DNA from: Geodermatophilus sp. DSM 44513
Lineage (GTDB): Bacteria > Actinomycetota > Actinomycetes > Mycobacteriales > Geodermatophilaceae
DNA: 64,000 nt
Assembly: GCF_032460525.1 (NCBI RefSeq)
Contig: NZ_CP135963.1
Location: forward strand, 496,001 to 560,000
Direction of reading: 5' to 3'
The notes below the pieces were generated by a model. That model searched no databases. It saw only the letters and a list, made by a program, of their open reading frames with translations, and had not been told where the DNA came from. This document shows, piece after piece, positions 40,250 through 49,547 of this stretch. How positions within the stretch are numbered: the stretch's first letter is position 1; every line of letters begins with the position of its first letter. The position numbers were made by a program, and so were the translations under genes.

Positions 40250-40403
40250 GGGCCGCAGGCCAGACCGGCCCGTCCCGCGCCGCCGTTTGTCACTCGTGAC
40301 ACACGGGCACCAATTCGTCACGCCTGCGGTTCGCCCTGCCGACACGGGGGCACCATGTCCCCACGGGGCGGACGTGGTCTCCCCGGGAGAGAGGGGGGTC
40401 CTC

Positions 40404-40601
40404 ATGACCTCGGCCGAGCCGCTTCCCCCTGCTTCGCCGCGGGGGCGGGAGGTCAAGGCGAGCGTGCTCGCCGCCTTCCAGCTCGTGGAGGACGCGCGCT
40501 ACCTGGGCGCCGGCCCGCGCAGCCGGCGGGGGCGCCGGCGGGCCCTCGCCGAACGCACCGTCGCCTACCGGAGGCTCGCGCGGGACCTGCGCGTCGGCTG
40601 A
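40404..40601 (+). CDS. Small basic hypothetical protein
   Basis: 65 residues: MTSAEPLPPASPRGREVKAS, then VLAAFQLVEDARYLGAGPRS and a basic RRGRRRALAERTVAYRRLAR end. ATG has GAGAGAGGGGGG upstream. It may bind nucleic acid by charge; no family recognised. Confidence 0.6.
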   Translation: MTSAEPLPPASPRGREVKASVLAAFQLVEDARYLGAGPRSRRGRRRALAERTVAYRRLARDLRVG

Positions 40602-40604
40602 GAG

Positions 40605-40668
40605 AGGACCACCCTTCCCCCCACGCCTCGCATGCGCAGGCGGAGGGGCCCTGGAGGCGGCCGTTCCA
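40605..40668. repeat. Intergenic GC repeat, copy 4
   Basis: GAGGACCACCCTTCCCCCCA, then CTCGCATGCG and GGGGCCCTGGAGGCGGCCGTTCCA. It shares the opening GAGGACC and the closing GGCCGTTCCA with copy 2 at 19.5 kb. It fills the gap after the small basic protein. Confidence 0.65.
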
Positions 40669-40703
40669 CGCGACCGAGGCGGCCGCGCGGGTAGGTGGGT
40701 GGG

Positions 40704-42020
40704 GTGACCGCCGCGACGTACTCCGCAGACCTGCACGTGCACTCCCGCTTCGCGTACGCCACGTCGCGCGACCTGACGCTGCCGGTGCTCGACGCGACCG
40801 CCCGGGAGAAGGGCGTGCGGGTCCTGGGCACCGGCGACTGCACCCACCCGGTGTGGTTCGAGGAGCTCCGCAGCCAGCTCGTCCCCGCTCCGGAGGAGGG
40901 CCTGTACGTCCGGCGCGACGCCGCCGGGGACGCCGCCACCCGGTTCCTCCCGAGCGTCGAGGTCTCCTGCGTCTCCCGCCAGGGCGGCCGGGCACGGCGG
41001 GTCCACGTCCTGGTGCTGCTGCCGAGCCTGCAGGCCGTGTCGGTCCTCAACGGCGTCCTGGCGCAGCGCGGGGCCGACCTCGAGACCGACGGACGGCCCA
41101 CCCTGCGGATGGGTGCCCGGGCCGTCACCGAGCTGGCCCTGCAGGCGGACCCGACCGCGCTGGTCGTGCCCGCCCACGTGTGGACGCCGTGGTTCGGGGC
41201 GCTGGGGTCCAGGTCGGGCTTCGACTCCCTCGCCGGGTGCTTCGAGGACCTGACCCCGCACGTGCTCGCCGCGGAGACCGGCCTGTCCGCGGACCCGGCC
41301 ATGTGCTGGCGGGTGAGCTCCCTGGACGCCGTGGCGCTGCTCTCCGGCTCCGACGCCCACGGGCCGCGCACGCTGGGCCGCGAGCTCACCTGCCTGGAGG
41401 GCGAGCTGTCCTACCCCGGCATCCGGGAGGCGCTGCGCACGGGCGCCCCCGCCCGGGCCGGTGAGCGCCCGGCCGCGGTGACCCGGCTGGCCGGGACGAT
41501 CGAGTTCCACCCGGCCGAGGGCAAGTACCACCTCGACGGCCACCGCGCGCACGACGTCCGGATGACCCCGGCGGAACGGGCGGCAGCCGGCGGGCGGTGC
41601 CCCGTCTGCGGGGAGCCGGTCACCGTCGGGGTCCTGTCCCGGGTCGAGGAGCTCGCCGACCGGCCGGTGGGCGCGCGACCGGAGGGGGCGCCCGCGGCCC
41701 GGTCGCTCGTCCCGCTGGACGAGGTGCTGGCCGCGGCGCTGGGCGTGCGGCCGGCCGCCAAGCGGGTGGCCGCGGCCCGCGCCCGGCTGCTGCAGGCCTT
41801 CGGTGACGAGCTGTCGGTGCTCACCGGGGTCCCCCTCGACGACCTCGCCGCCCGCTCCGGGGCGCGGGTGGCCGAGGGGGTCGCCCGGGTGCGCGCCGGC
41901 GAGGTGACCGTGGACCCGGGATACGACGGCCGGTACGGGGCCGTGCGCATCTTCCCCGCGGACGACGCCCCACGGGCCCGCTGTGGGCCGGCGAGCGAGG
42001 AGGAGGCGGCCCTCTTCTAG
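40704..42020 (+). CDS. Endonuclease Q homologue (PHP-domain DNA repair nuclease)
   Basis: 438 residues. The PHP metal site is DLHVHSRFAYATS, GTGDCTHPVW, EVSCVS, VPAHVWTPWFGALGS and SGSDAHGP. A zinc-ribbon-like CPVCGEPVTVGVLSRVEELA follows, and the end is PGYDGRYGAVRIF. This order is characteristic of EndoQ, which nicks DNA 5' of deaminated bases (uracil, hypoxanthine, xanthine) and AP sites. It is known from archaea and some bacteria. GTG at 40704 is preferred over a GTG 9 bases earlier. Its TAG stop shares CTAG with the convergent VOC gene. Confidence 0.85.
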   Translation: MTAATYSADLHVHSRFAYATSRDLTLPVLDATAREKGVRVLGTGDCTHPVWFEELRSQLVPAPEEGLYVRRDAAGDAATRFLPSVEVSCVSRQGGRARRVHVLVLLPSLQAVSVLNGVLAQRGADLETDGRPTLRMGARAVTELALQADPTALVVPAHVWTPWFGALGSRSGFDSLAGCFEDLTPHVLAAETGLSADPAMCWRVSSLDAVALLSGSDAHGPRTLGRELTCLEGELSYPGIREALRTGAPARAGERPAAVTRLAGTIEFHPAEGKYHLDGHRAHDVRMTPAERAAAGGRCPVCGEPVTVGVLSRVEELADRPVGARPEGAPAARSLVPLDEVLAAALGVRPAAKRVAAARARLLQAFGDELSVLTGVPLDDLAARSGARVAEGVARVRAGEVTVDPGYDGRYGAVRIFPADDAPRARCGPASEEEAALF

Positions 42021-42442
42021 CCGACGCAGAACTCGTTGCCCTCCGGGTCGGCCAGGGTGACCCACTCGTGGGGACCCTGGGCGGCCCGCCACAGCTCCCG
42101 GGCGCCCAGGCCGACGAGCCGGGCGACCTCCCGGTCGCGCAGCTCGGCCGCGACGCGCACGTCCAGGTGCAGCCGGTTCTTGCCCGCCTTCCCCTCCGGC
42201 ACCGCCTGGAACAGGATGCGCGGCCGACCGGGGTCCGGGGAGCGGATGGCCGTGGCCGACCGCCAGACCAGGGCGCCCCGGTGGCGGGTGGTGTGGGACT
42301 CGTCGGCGTGGCCGGCCTCGACCATCCGGCGGATGAACGCCTCGTCCTGCGGCTCCACCTCCCAGCCGAGGGCGTCGGCCCAGAAGTCGGCGAGCTCGTG
42401 CGGACCCGCGCAGTCGACGGCGACCTGGACGTCGTGTGCCAT
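42017..42442 (-). CDS. VOC-family (glyoxalase-like) protein
   Basis: 141 residues. MAHDVQVAVDCAGPHELADF, then WADALGWEVE, and near the end HEWVTLADPEGNEFCVG, the usual pattern of the glyoxalase/bleomycin-resistance fold (VOC). It may be a small-molecule-binding protein rather than an enzyme. Convergent with the EndoQ gene, with the two TAG stops in one CTAG. Confidence 0.85.
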   Translation of the reverse strand: MAHDVQVAVDCAGPHELADFWADALGWEVEPQDEAFIRRMVEAGHADESHTTRHRGALVWRSATAIRSPDPGRPRILFQAVPEGKAGKNRLHLDVRVAAELRDREVARLVGLGARELWRAAQGPHEWVTLADPEGNEFCVG

Positions 42443-42481
42443 GCCGGCGCACGGTAGGGCAGCCCACCGACGGTCCGGGGC

Positions 42482-43090
42482 TCAGAGCTCGGTGGCCAGC
42501 TCCGCGCGCATCTCGGCCTGCCCGGGCAGGGGCGTGGTGAGCCGGCAGTGGTCGCGCAGCACCTCACCGAGGGAGGGGAACGCCGAGCGCGGCACCTGCC
42601 GGTCGGCGTCCCACAGGCCCGAGCGCATGACCGCCTTGCCGCACTGGAAGTAGGCCCGCTGCACGGTCAGCACCAGGACCGAGCGCGGCGGGCGGCCGAA
42701 CTCGGTGAGGTCCAGGCCGAGGGCGTCGGGGCCGACCAGCGCCGTCGTCCCGAAGACCTTGAGCGTCTCCTCGATGCCGGGGACGAGGAACAGCAGCGCC
42801 GCACGGGGGTTGCCGACGGTGTTGCGCAGGCCGTCGACCCGGTTGTTGCCCTGCCGGTCGGGCAGCGCCAGGGTGCGCTCGTCGAGGACCCGGACGAAAC
42901 CCGGGTCCCCGCCCCGCGGGGAGACGTCGGGCCAGCCGTCCGGGCCGGCGGTGGACAGCGTGGCGAACGGCGCGAGCGCGATGAACGCCCGGCAGTGCCG
43001 GTCGAGGGTGTCCACGACCTTGTCGCGGACCAGCTGCGAGGGCTCGCGGTAGGAGGCCAACACGGCGGCAGGGTCCGCGGCAGTGTCCAT
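42482..43090 (-). CDS. Pyridoxamine 5'-phosphate oxidase-like flavin protein
   Basis: 202 residues. The split-barrel fold is shown by FATLSTAGPDGWPDVSPRGG, LALPDRQGNNRVDGLRN and VGNPRAALLFLVPG. This is the MSMEG_1061-type subgroup that may bind FMN or F420. The ATG at 43090 sits 7 bases after a TACCGT -10 box and is likely leaderless; a GTG three codons earlier overlaps that box. Confidence 0.85.
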   Translation of the reverse strand: MDTAADPAAVLASYREPSQLVRDKVVDTLDRHCRAFIALAPFATLSTAGPDGWPDVSPRGGDPGFVRVLDERTLALPDRQGNNRVDGLRNTVGNPRAALLFLVPGIEETLKVFGTTALVGPDALGLDLTEFGRPPRSVLVLTVQRAYFQCGKAVMRSGLWDADRQVPRSAFPSLGEVLRDHCRLTTPLPGQAEMRAELATEL

Positions 43091-43096
43091 GACCGG

Positions 43097-43119
43097 CACG
43101 GTAGCCCGCCGCTACCGTG
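43097..43119. promoter_or_regulatory. Divergent palindromic promoter
   Basis: CACGGTAGC (43097-43105) and GCTACCGTG (43111-43119) form a perfect 9-bp inverted repeat around CCGCC. Each arm holds a TACCGT -10 box: the minus-strand one (43098-43103) ends 7 bases before the ATG at 43090, and the plus-strand one (43113-43118) ends 8 bases before the GTG at 43127. Both genes look leaderless. Confidence 0.6.
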
Positions 43120-43126
43120 GCCCCCC

Positions 43127-43516
43127 GTGCCCGCACAGTGGAGCTCGCCGGTCCGGTACGTCGAGTGCGACCAGCAGGGCGTGGTCTTCAACGCCCACTA
43201 CCTGACCTGGGCCGACGAGGCCGCGACGGCCTGGTGGGCGTCGGTCGGCCTGCCCTGGGAATCCCTCGTCACCCGCGGCGGTGAGCCGGTGGTCAAGGCC
43301 AGCGCGCTGGAGTGGAGCTCCCCGGCCCGCTGGGGCGACACGGTCACCGTGGACGCCGACGCACAGGGCGTGGGCCGCACCAGCCTGACGGTGGGCTGCA
43401 CCGTCCGGGTGGGGGAGCGGGTCTGCTGCGTCGTCCGCACCACCTACGTCTGGCTGACCGACGGGGGCCCGGCGCCCTGGCCCGACGACGTGCGGGCCCG
43501 CGTCACCGCGGGCTGA
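43127..43516 (+). CDS. Hotdog-fold acyl-CoA thioesterase
   Basis: 129 residues. [20 protein letters not shown] is the YbgC/4-hydroxybenzoyl-CoA thioesterase motif; the Asp in ECDQQGVV is catalytic. The second strand set has [15 protein letters not shown]. It hydrolyses an acyl-CoA of unknown chain type. GTG start; its end overlaps the convergent cobQ end by 14 bases. Confidence 0.88.
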   Translation: MPAQWSSPVRYVECDQQGVVFNAHYLTWADEAATAWWASVGLPWESLVTRGGEPVVKASALEWSSPARWGDTVTVDADAQGVGRTSLTVGCTVRVGERVCCVVRTTYVWLTDGGPAPWPDDVRARVTAG

Positions 43517-45038
43517 GCGCGGCACCGGGCGGCAGCAGGGGCAGGCCGTCCGGGACGCCGTCCTCCACCAGCCGCCACAGCGCGCCGGTGTCGGCGTGCT
43601 CGGCCACCAGGTCGCCCAGGGCGTCCAGGCGCTCCTCGCGGACGGCGGCGAAGGAGGTGTCAGGCGCGGCCACGAACCGCCGCCCGGCCACCCGCGCGAC
43701 CTCGGCGAGGAACGCCCGCCGGAACCCGTCGTTCTCCAGCGCCCCGTGCCACGTCGTGCCGAACACCGCCCCGACCCGGCCGCCGTCCAGGAAGGGCTCC
43801 GCCCCGTCCCCGTAGGTCACCACGCCGTGGTGGATCTCGTAGCCGCGCACCGGCTCGCCCAGCGCCGTCCCGGCCGGCCGGCCCAGCGTCTTGTCCGGCG
43901 CGAAGCGGACGTCGGCGGGCAGCAGCCCGAGCCCGGGGACGGTGCCGGCCTGCGACTCGACGTGGTCGGTGATCGTGCGGGCCAGCATCTGGTGCCCGCC
44001 GCACACGCCGAGCACCGCCCGCCCGGCGCCGGCGTGCCGGGCGACGGCGCCGGCCAGCCCGGTCTCCCGCAGCCAGCCCAGGTCGCCCACCGTCGCGCGG
44101 GTGCCGGGCAGCACGACCAGGTCGGCGTCGGCGAGCTCCTCGGGCCGGGTGACGAAGCGGACCAGGACGCCGGGCTCGGTGGCCAGCGCGTCGAGGTCGG
44201 TGGAGTTGGACAGCCGGGGCAGCCGGGCGACGGCGACCCGCAGCACGTCCTCACCGCGCGGCGGCCCGGCCGAGGAGACCCCGGTGGGGATGCCGAGGGA
44301 GTCCTCGACGTCCAGGGCCGCGCCGGGCAGCCAGGGCAGCACGCCGAGGGTCGGCCGCCCGGTGAGCTCGGCGAGGGTGTCCAGCCCCGGGCGCAGCAAC
44401 CGGACGTCGCCGCGGAACTTGTTGACCAGGAAACCCGCGACCAGCCGCTGGTCGGCCGGTGGCATGAGCGCCACCGTGCCGTACAGGGCCGGGAACACCC
44501 CACCGCGGTCGATGTCGCCGACGACGACCACCGGCAGCCCCGCGGCGGTGGCCAGGCCCATGTTGGCGATGTCGTCGCCGCGCAGGTTGATCTCGGTGGG
44601 GGAGCCGGCGCCCTCGCAGACCACCACGTCGAAGCGGGCGCGCAGGTCGGCCAGGCAGCTGAGCACCTGCTCCAGCAGCGCGGCCTTCATCGGCCGGTAG
44701 GACAGCGCCGTCACGTCCGCGACCGGCCGGCCGAGGACGACGACCTGGCTGGAGTCCTCGCCGCCGGGCTTGAGCAGCACCGGGTTCATCGCCGCCTCGG
44801 GCTCCACGCGGGCGGCGGCAGCCTGCATCACCTGCGCCCGGCCGATCTCCGCGCCGTCCGCGGTCACCACGGAGTTGTTGCTCATGTTCTGCGCCTTGAA
44901 CGGGGCCACCGAGACCCCCTGCCGCACCAGCCAGCGGCAGATGCCGGCGGTCACCACCGACTTGCCGGCGTCCGACGTCGTCCCGGCGACGAGCAGCGCG
45001 CCGCCGGAGGCCGGGCGCCGGGGGATGGCGCCGCTCAC
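43503..45038 (-). CDS. cobQ: Cobyric acid synthase
   Basis: 511 residues. It amidates side chains b, d, e and g of adenosylcobyrinate a,c-diamide using glutamine. The synthetase domain has [12 protein letters not shown] near 18-29 and [10 protein letters not shown]; the glutamine amidotransferase domain has GVCGGHQML with the nucleophile Cys, and a C-terminal GYEIHHGVV with catalytic His. GTG at 45038 overlaps the plsC stop. Confidence 0.95.
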   Translation of the reverse strand: MSGAIPRRPASGGALLVAGTTSDAGKSVVTAGICRWLVRQGVSVAPFKAQNMSNNSVVTADGAEIGRAQVMQAAAARVEPEAAMNPVLLKPGGEDSSQVVVLGRPVADVTALSYRPMKAALLEQVLSCLADLRARFDVVVCEGAGSPTEINLRGDDIANMGLATAAGLPVVVVGDIDRGGVFPALYGTVALMPPADQRLVAGFLVNKFRGDVRLLRPGLDTLAELTGRPTLGVLPWLPGAALDVEDSLGIPTGVSSAGPPRGEDVLRVAVARLPRLSNSTDLDALATEPGVLVRFVTRPEELADADLVVLPGTRATVGDLGWLRETGLAGAVARHAGAGRAVLGVCGGHQMLARTITDHVESQAGTVPGLGLLPADVRFAPDKTLGRPAGTALGEPVRGYEIHHGVVTYGDGAEPFLDGGRVGAVFGTTWHGALENDGFRRAFLAEVARVAGRRFVAAPDTSFAAVREERLDALGDLVAEHADTGALWRLVEDGVPDGLPLLPPGAALSPR

Positions 45039-45679
45039 CAGCCGGCCCTCTCCTGCCCGGACAGCTCCGCGATCGCCTCCATGATCCGGTCGGTGACCAC
45101 CCGCCGGGCCCGGCCGTTGCCGGCCATGCCGTGCTGCTCGGGGAAGGTCAGCGGCTCGCCGAAGGTGACCGTCACCCGGTGCGGGCGCGGCCAGCGGGAG
45201 TCGACCGGCTGCACCCGGTCGGTGCCGGCGACGGCCACCGGGACGACGGGGCAGTCGGCGGTCAGCGCCAGCCAGGCGACGCCGGTCTTGCCGCGGGCCA
45301 GCCGCCCGTCGCGGGAGCGGGTGCCCTCCGGGTAGATGCCGAACCCCTCGCCGCGGCGCAGCACGGCCAGCGCGGTGTCCAGCGCCTCCTGCGCGGCGCG
45401 CGAGGTCTGCCGCTGCACCGGCATCGCGCCGAGCGCGGTGAACAGCGTCCGGGTCAGCCAGCCGCCCACCCCCGGCGTGGTGAAGTACTCGGCCTTGGCC
45501 AGGTAGTACACGCGGCGGGGGGCCGACAGCGGGATCACCATGCTGTCGATGAAGGACAGGTGGTTGCTGGCCAGGATGAACGCGCCGGTGGCCGGCACGT
45601 TCTCCCGCCCCGACACGCGCATCCGCAGTGCCAGGTGGAACAACGGGCGCAGCACGAACCGCGCGACCAGGTAGAGCAC
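45035..45679 (-). CDS. 1-acyl-glycerol-3-phosphate acyltransferase-like protein (PlsC)
   Basis: 214 residues. The acyltransferase motif HX4D is His40-Asp45 in SNHLSFIDS; the substrate motif is [10 protein letters not shown]. It transfers an acyl chain to lysophosphatidate or a related lipid. A hydrophobic start suggests membrane association. GTG at 45679 has GAGGAGG upstream. It is coupled to cobQ by GTGA, an unusual pairing of lipid and cobalamin genes. Confidence 0.9.
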   Translation of the reverse strand: MLYLVARFVLRPLFHLALRMRVSGRENVPATGAFILASNHLSFIDSMVIPLSAPRRVYYLAKAEYFTTPGVGGWLTRTLFTALGAMPVQRQTSRAAQEALDTALAVLRRGEGFGIYPEGTRSRDGRLARGKTGVAWLALTADCPVVPVAVAGTDRVQPVDSRWPRPHRVTVTFGEPLTFPEQHGMAGNGRARRVVTDRIMEAIAELSGQERAGW

Positions 45680-45744
45680 GCCGCGTGCCCCTCCTCGACT
45701 CGGGGACCACCGGCGACCACCGGCGACAGCGGCATCCTCTCCCG

Positions 45745-45773
45745 CGCCCCGGGGGCCGGCGGCTCCCGGGGCG
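45745..45773 (-). terminator. Hairpin after the ANTAR gene
   Basis: CGCCCCGGG (45745-45753) pairs with CCCGGGGCG (45765-45773), 26 bases past the ANTAR stop on the minus strand. The ACCACCGGCG direct repeat lies between it and plsC. Confidence 0.5.
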
Positions 45774-45798
45774 GGGGGACACGCCCGCTCCCGCGGGC

Positions 45799-46533
45799 CT
45801 ACGGCTGGGGGCGGGGCGGGCAGACGTCGCGCATGAGCGCCTGGATGTCCTCGGGCAGTGGCGTGTGGCCGGCCGCCGACCCCACGAGGGCCACGGCGAC
45901 GTCCCGCACCTTGCGGTGGGAGTTGCTGGACAGGTGCGCCAGCAGGTCGAAGGCGACCTGGTCGCCGCAGCCGGTGAGCAGCATGAGGATGCCCTTGGCC
46001 TGCTCGATCGCCGCCCGGCTGCTCATCGCGGTGCGCAGCTGCGCGACCTCGGTCTCCAGGGCGTGCAGCCGGCCGTCCCCGTCCCCGTCGGCGCCGGGCG
46101 CGTCCGCGGACGGGGCCGGCTCCGGCGGCACCTCCACCAGCACGCCCTCCAGGGCGTCGACGGCCCCGGTGACGTCCAGGAGGGGCTCGCCGACGAGGAC
46201 GGCGCGGCGGTCGTCGCCGCTGCGGCCGCCCAGCCGCACCCGCAGGGCGAAGGGGACGCCGGCGGTGCAGGCGTCGGAGATGGCGTCGAGGGTCCGCGGC
46301 CGGTCCTCCGGGTGCAGCGAGCGGACCAGCAGCTCGGTGCACGGCTGCGCCCCGCTGCGGGCCAGGGTGAGCAGCGCGGCCATCTCGGGGGACCAGGACC
46401 AGGTGCCGGTGCGCCGGTCGTAGCGGAACCGGCCGGCCAGCCGCCGGGCGGCGGTGCTGCGCACCGGTGGCGGCACCGGTCGGGCGTGCGACGCGCTGCT
46501 GCGGTGCAGGGTGGGTGAGGGGGTCGGGGTCAC
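45799..46533 (-). CDS. PAS and ANTAR domain regulator
   Basis: 244 residues. A PAS-like sensor (about 35-135: [15 protein letters not shown], then RSLHPEDRP) is followed by an acidic linker and the ANTAR RNA-binding domain ([20 protein letters not shown]). ANTAR proteins bind tandem hairpins in nascent RNA and prevent termination. The signal is unknown. GTG start with GTGGAG upstream. A GGCCGGA/TCCGGCC hairpin lies in the 232-base region before it, which otherwise shows nothing obvious. Confidence 0.88.
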   Translation of the reverse strand: MTPTPSPTLHRSSASHARPVPPPVRSTAARRLAGRFRYDRRTGTWSWSPEMAALLTLARSGAQPCTELLVRSLHPEDRPRTLDAISDACTAGVPFALRVRLGGRSGDDRRAVLVGEPLLDVTGAVDALEGVLVEVPPEPAPSADAPGADGDGDGRLHALETEVAQLRTAMSSRAAIEQAKGILMLLTGCGDQVAFDLLAHLSSNSHRKVRDVAVALVGSAAGHTPLPEDIQALMRDVCPPRPQP

Positions 46534-46765
46534 GTCGACTCCACGGGTGTTCGGCCGGAGCGTCCGGCCGGGGGCGCCGGTGGCCGTGGGTTCGACCTCC
46601 CCGGGACGACGGCGACCCGCAGGCCGCCGACCGCTCCGTCACCTGGACCGTACGACGTTCCCCGGGGTCGTGCACGCGTCATCCGTGCCCGTCCGGTGTC
46701 GCAACCGCGTGTCGGTGGAGTCACTCCAGTGCCGTCGCGCAGCGCGGTCGGCCCGTACCGGTGGG

Positions 46766-47731
46766 TCAGCGGTGGGGCAGCGTCCGCGCCGCCGCGGCGA
46801 GGACGGCAGCCGCGGTCCACACCGCGCCGGAGAGCCGGACGGCGCGCGGGACGTCGGCGGCGACCGGCGACCGGCCGTTGCCGAGGGACGGGCGGTCCTC
46901 CACCCGGCTGCCGTAGACGTTGCGCCCGCCCAGCCGCAGGTCCAGGGCGCCGGCCAGTGCGGCCTCGCAGCGGCCGGCGTTGGGTGAGGGGTGCGCGGCG
47001 CCGTCGCGCTGCCAGGCGGTCCAGGCGCCGCGCGCCGAGCCGCCGGCCGCCGGGGCGGTGGCCACGGTGAGCGCGGCGGTGAGCCGGGCGGGCAGCCAGT
47101 TGGCGACGTCGTCGGTGCGCGCGGCCGCCCAGCCGAAGCGCAGGTGGCGTGGCGACCGGTGGCCCACCATGGCGTCCAGCGTGTTGACCGCGCGGTAGCC
47201 GAGCAGCCCCGGCAGCCCGGCCAGGGCACCCCAGAGCAGCGGGGCGACGGCGGCGTCGGAGGTGTTCTCCGCGACCGACTCCACGGTGGCCCGGGCCAGC
47301 TCGGGGGCGTCCAGCCGGGAGGGGTCCCGGCCGGCGAGGGTGGGCAGCAGGGCGCGGGCGGCGGGCAGGTCGCCGGCCTCCAGGGTGCGCGCCATCGCCG
47401 TCCCCGCGCGGGCCAGGGACGTGCCGCCCAGCACCGCCCAGGTCGCGGCGGCGGTGACCAGGGTGCGGGGCACCGGTCGGCCGCGGGTGGCCCGGTCCAG
47501 GACGACGCCCAGGCCGGCGGCCCCGCCGGTGAGCAGCGCGGCGTACCCGGCCCCGGCGGCGCGCGAGTCCCGCCAGACCGCGCGCTCCAGGGCCGCGGCG
47601 GCCCGGCCGAACCCGGCCACCGGGTGCCACCGCGGCGGGTCGGCCAGCAGCAGGTCGGCGGCGGCGCCCAGGGCCAGCCCGGCCGCGGTCGGGAGGTCGC
47701 GCGGGGGCAGCACGCGGGTGGGTGGGTGCAC
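46766..47731 (-). CDS. cobD: Adenosylcobinamide-phosphate synthase (CobD/CbiB)
   Basis: 321 residues, polytopic membrane protein. RWHPVAGFGRAAAALERAVW, VESVAENTSDAAVAPLLWG and GYRAVNTLDAMVGHRSPR are the family motifs. It joins adenosylcobyrate to aminopropanol phosphate. GTG start; divergent from def with a 43-base gap. Confidence 0.94.
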   Translation of the reverse strand: MHPPTRVLPPRDLPTAAGLALGAAADLLLADPPRWHPVAGFGRAAAALERAVWRDSRAAGAGYAALLTGGAAGLGVVLDRATRGRPVPRTLVTAAATWAVLGGTSLARAGTAMARTLEAGDLPAARALLPTLAGRDPSRLDAPELARATVESVAENTSDAAVAPLLWGALAGLPGLLGYRAVNTLDAMVGHRSPRHLRFGWAAARTDDVANWLPARLTAALTVATAPAAGGSARGAWTAWQRDGAAHPSPNAGRCEAALAGALDLRLGGRNVYGSRVEDRPSLGNGRSPVAADVPRAVRLSGAVWTAAAVLAAAARTLPHR

Positions 47732-47760
47732 GAGGCGATGGTGTCAACCGCGGCCGTCCC

Positions 47761-47766
47761 TAGGAT
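47761..47766 (+). promoter_or_regulatory. -10 element of def
   Basis: TAGGAT ends 8 bases before the ATG of def without a ribosome binding site between, fitting a leaderless transcript. Confidence 0.55.
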
Positions 47767-47774
47767 GGGCGGCC

Positions 47775-48314
47775 ATGCGCCTGCCCGGCCGTTACAGCGG
47801 CGTCGCCCGGCCGATCGTCACCTACGGCAGCAACCCCGTCCTGCACCGGCCGTGCGCGCCGGTGACCGTCTTCGACCGCGACCTGCGCCGGCTGGTGCTC
47901 GACATGTTCGCCTCCATGGAGGCCGCCGACGGCGTGGGCCTGGCCGCCAACCAGATCGGCGTCGACGCGCGCGTGTTCGTCATGGACTGCCCCGACGCCG
48001 ACGGCGAGGACGTCGTCGGCTACGTCGTCAACCCCGAGCTCACGGTCCTCGACCCGGCCGGCGGGGAGCCGGCCGAGGAGGTCACCGAGGAGGGCTGCCT
48101 GTCGGTGCCCGGCCCGTTCGCCGAGCTGCCGCGGGCCTTCCGTGCCCGGGTGGACGGCGTGGACGTCGACGGCGAGCCGGTGTCCATCGAGGCGACCGGG
48201 ATGGCCGCCCGCTGCCTGCAGCACGAGGTCGACCACCTCGACGGCACCGTCTACGTCGACCGGCTCACCGAGGAGCTGCGCGAGCGCCTGCTGGCCGAGG
48301 CGGCCGGCCCGTGA
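47775..48314 (+). CDS. def: Peptide deformylase
   Basis: 179 residues. Motif 1 GVGLAANQIG (53-62), motif 2 EGCLSV with metal ligand Cys108, motif 3 HEVDH with His150, Glu151 and His154. It removes the formyl group from new proteins. The enzyme is unlinked in function to the flanking cobalamin genes but its stop overlaps the cobL GTG. Confidence 0.94.
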   Translation: MRLPGRYSGVARPIVTYGSNPVLHRPCAPVTVFDRDLRRLVLDMFASMEAADGVGLAANQIGVDARVFVMDCPDADGEDVVGYVVNPELTVLDPAGGEPAEEVTEEGCLSVPGPFAELPRAFRARVDGVDVDGEPVSIEATGMAARCLQHEVDHLDGTVYVDRLTEELRERLLAEAAGP

Positions 48315-49519
48315 GCACGCCGGTGGTGGTGGTCGGCATCGGGGCCGACGGCTGGGACGGCCTGTCGCCGCGGGCCCGGCGTGCCGTCGAGGACGCCGAC
48401 GTGCTGCGCGGCAGCGCCCGGCAGCTGGCGCTCGTGCCCGCCGACGTCGCGGCCGAGCGGGTGCCCTGGCCCTCGCCGATGGCCCCCGCCCTGGCCGGCC
48501 TGCCCGACGCGCACCCGGGCCGCCGGGTGGTCGTGCTGGCCAGCGGGGACCCGATGCTGTCCGGCGTCGGCACCTCGCTGGTGCGGCTGCACGGCGCCGG
48601 CGCGGTCGAGGTGCTGCCGCACCCGTCGTCGGTGACGCTGGCCTGCGCCCGGCTGGGCTGGGCGGTGGAGGAGACCCCGGTGGTCACCGTGGTCGGCCGC
48701 CCGGTGGAGCTCGTCGCGCCGCACGCCACCCCGGGCCGCCGGCTGCTCGTGCTCGGCTCGGACGGCGGCACCCCCGCGGAGGTGGCCCGGCTGCTGGCCG
48801 ACCGCGGCCTGGGCGCCAGCCGGCTGACCGCGCTGGCCCAGCTCGGCGGCCCGGCCGAGCGGCAGGTCACCGGCACCGCGGCCGGCTGGCCGCACGCCGA
48901 CACCGACCCGCTCGTCATCACCGCCGTCGAGGTGGCCGCCGACCCCGGCACCGTGCCGCTGCCGACCGTGCCCGGTCTGCCCGACGACGCCTACGCCTCC
49001 GACGGGCAGCTGACCAAGCGCGACGTCCGCGCGGTCACCCTCGCCCGGCTCGCGCCGCTGCCCGGGCAGCTGCTGTGGGACGTCGGTGCCGGCGCGGGCT
49101 CGATCGGCGTGGAGTGGATGCGGGTGCACCCGTCCTGCCGGGCCGTGGCGGTGGAGTCCGACGCCGTCCGGGCCCGCCGGGTGGGGCAGAACGCCGCGCG
49201 GCTCGGCGTCCCCGGGCTGCAGGTGGTCGAGGGGCGCGCGCCGGCGGCGCTGGAGGGGCTGCCCGCCCCGGACGCGGTGTTCGTCGGCGGCGGGTTGACC
49301 AGCGACGGGCTGCTCGAGGTCTGCTGGGCCGCGCTGCGCCCCGGCGGGCGGCTGGTGGCCAACGCGGTGACGGTGGAGGGCGAGGCGGTGCTGGCCGCCT
49401 GGCGGGCCCGGGTCGGCGGCGAGCTGACCCGGCTCTCGGTCGCGCACGCGGTGCCGGTCGGCGGCTTCAGCGGCTGGAGGCCCGCCATGCCCGTGACGAT
49501 CTGGAGCGTCACCCGGTGA
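48311..49519 (+). CDS. cobL: Precorrin-6Y C5,15-methyltransferase (decarboxylating)
   Basis: 402 residues, a CbiE-CbiT fusion. The N-terminal half (1-200) is a tetrapyrrole methylase (VVVVGIGADGWDGLSP, LASGDPMLSGVG); the C-terminal half is a class I SAM methyltransferase with DVGAGAGSIG at 257-266. It methylates C5 and C15 and removes the acetate carboxyl at C12. GTG overlaps the def stop. Confidence 0.94.
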   Translation: MSTPVVVVGIGADGWDGLSPRARRAVEDADVLRGSARQLALVPADVAAERVPWPSPMAPALAGLPDAHPGRRVVVLASGDPMLSGVGTSLVRLHGAGAVEVLPHPSSVTLACARLGWAVEETPVVTVVGRPVELVAPHATPGRRLLVLGSDGGTPAEVARLLADRGLGASRLTALAQLGGPAERQVTGTAAGWPHADTDPLVITAVEVAADPGTVPLPTVPGLPDDAYASDGQLTKRDVRAVTLARLAPLPGQLLWDVGAGAGSIGVEWMRVHPSCRAVAVESDAVRARRVGQNAARLGVPGLQVVEGRAPAALEGLPAPDAVFVGGGLTSDGLLEVCWAALRPGGRLVANAVTVEGEAVLAAWRARVGGELTRLSVAHAVPVGGFSGWRPAMPVTIWSVTR

Positions 49520-49545
49520 CCGCCAATATCGGGATAAAGGCGGTC
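49518..49545. promoter_or_regulatory. Inverted repeat with AT-rich centre before cobM
   Basis: GACCGCC (49518-49524) pairs with GGCGGTC (49539-49545) around AATATCGGGATAAA, one of the most AT-rich stretches nearby. It could be an operator or a -10 region (GATAAA) for cobM. Confidence 0.35.
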
Positions 49546-49547
49546 CC

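Noticed and set aside
46534..46765. Second riboswitch before the ANTAR or cobalamin genes
   Set aside because: No B12 box or other riboswitch core could be found on either strand; only a short GGCCGGA/TCCGGCC hairpin is present.
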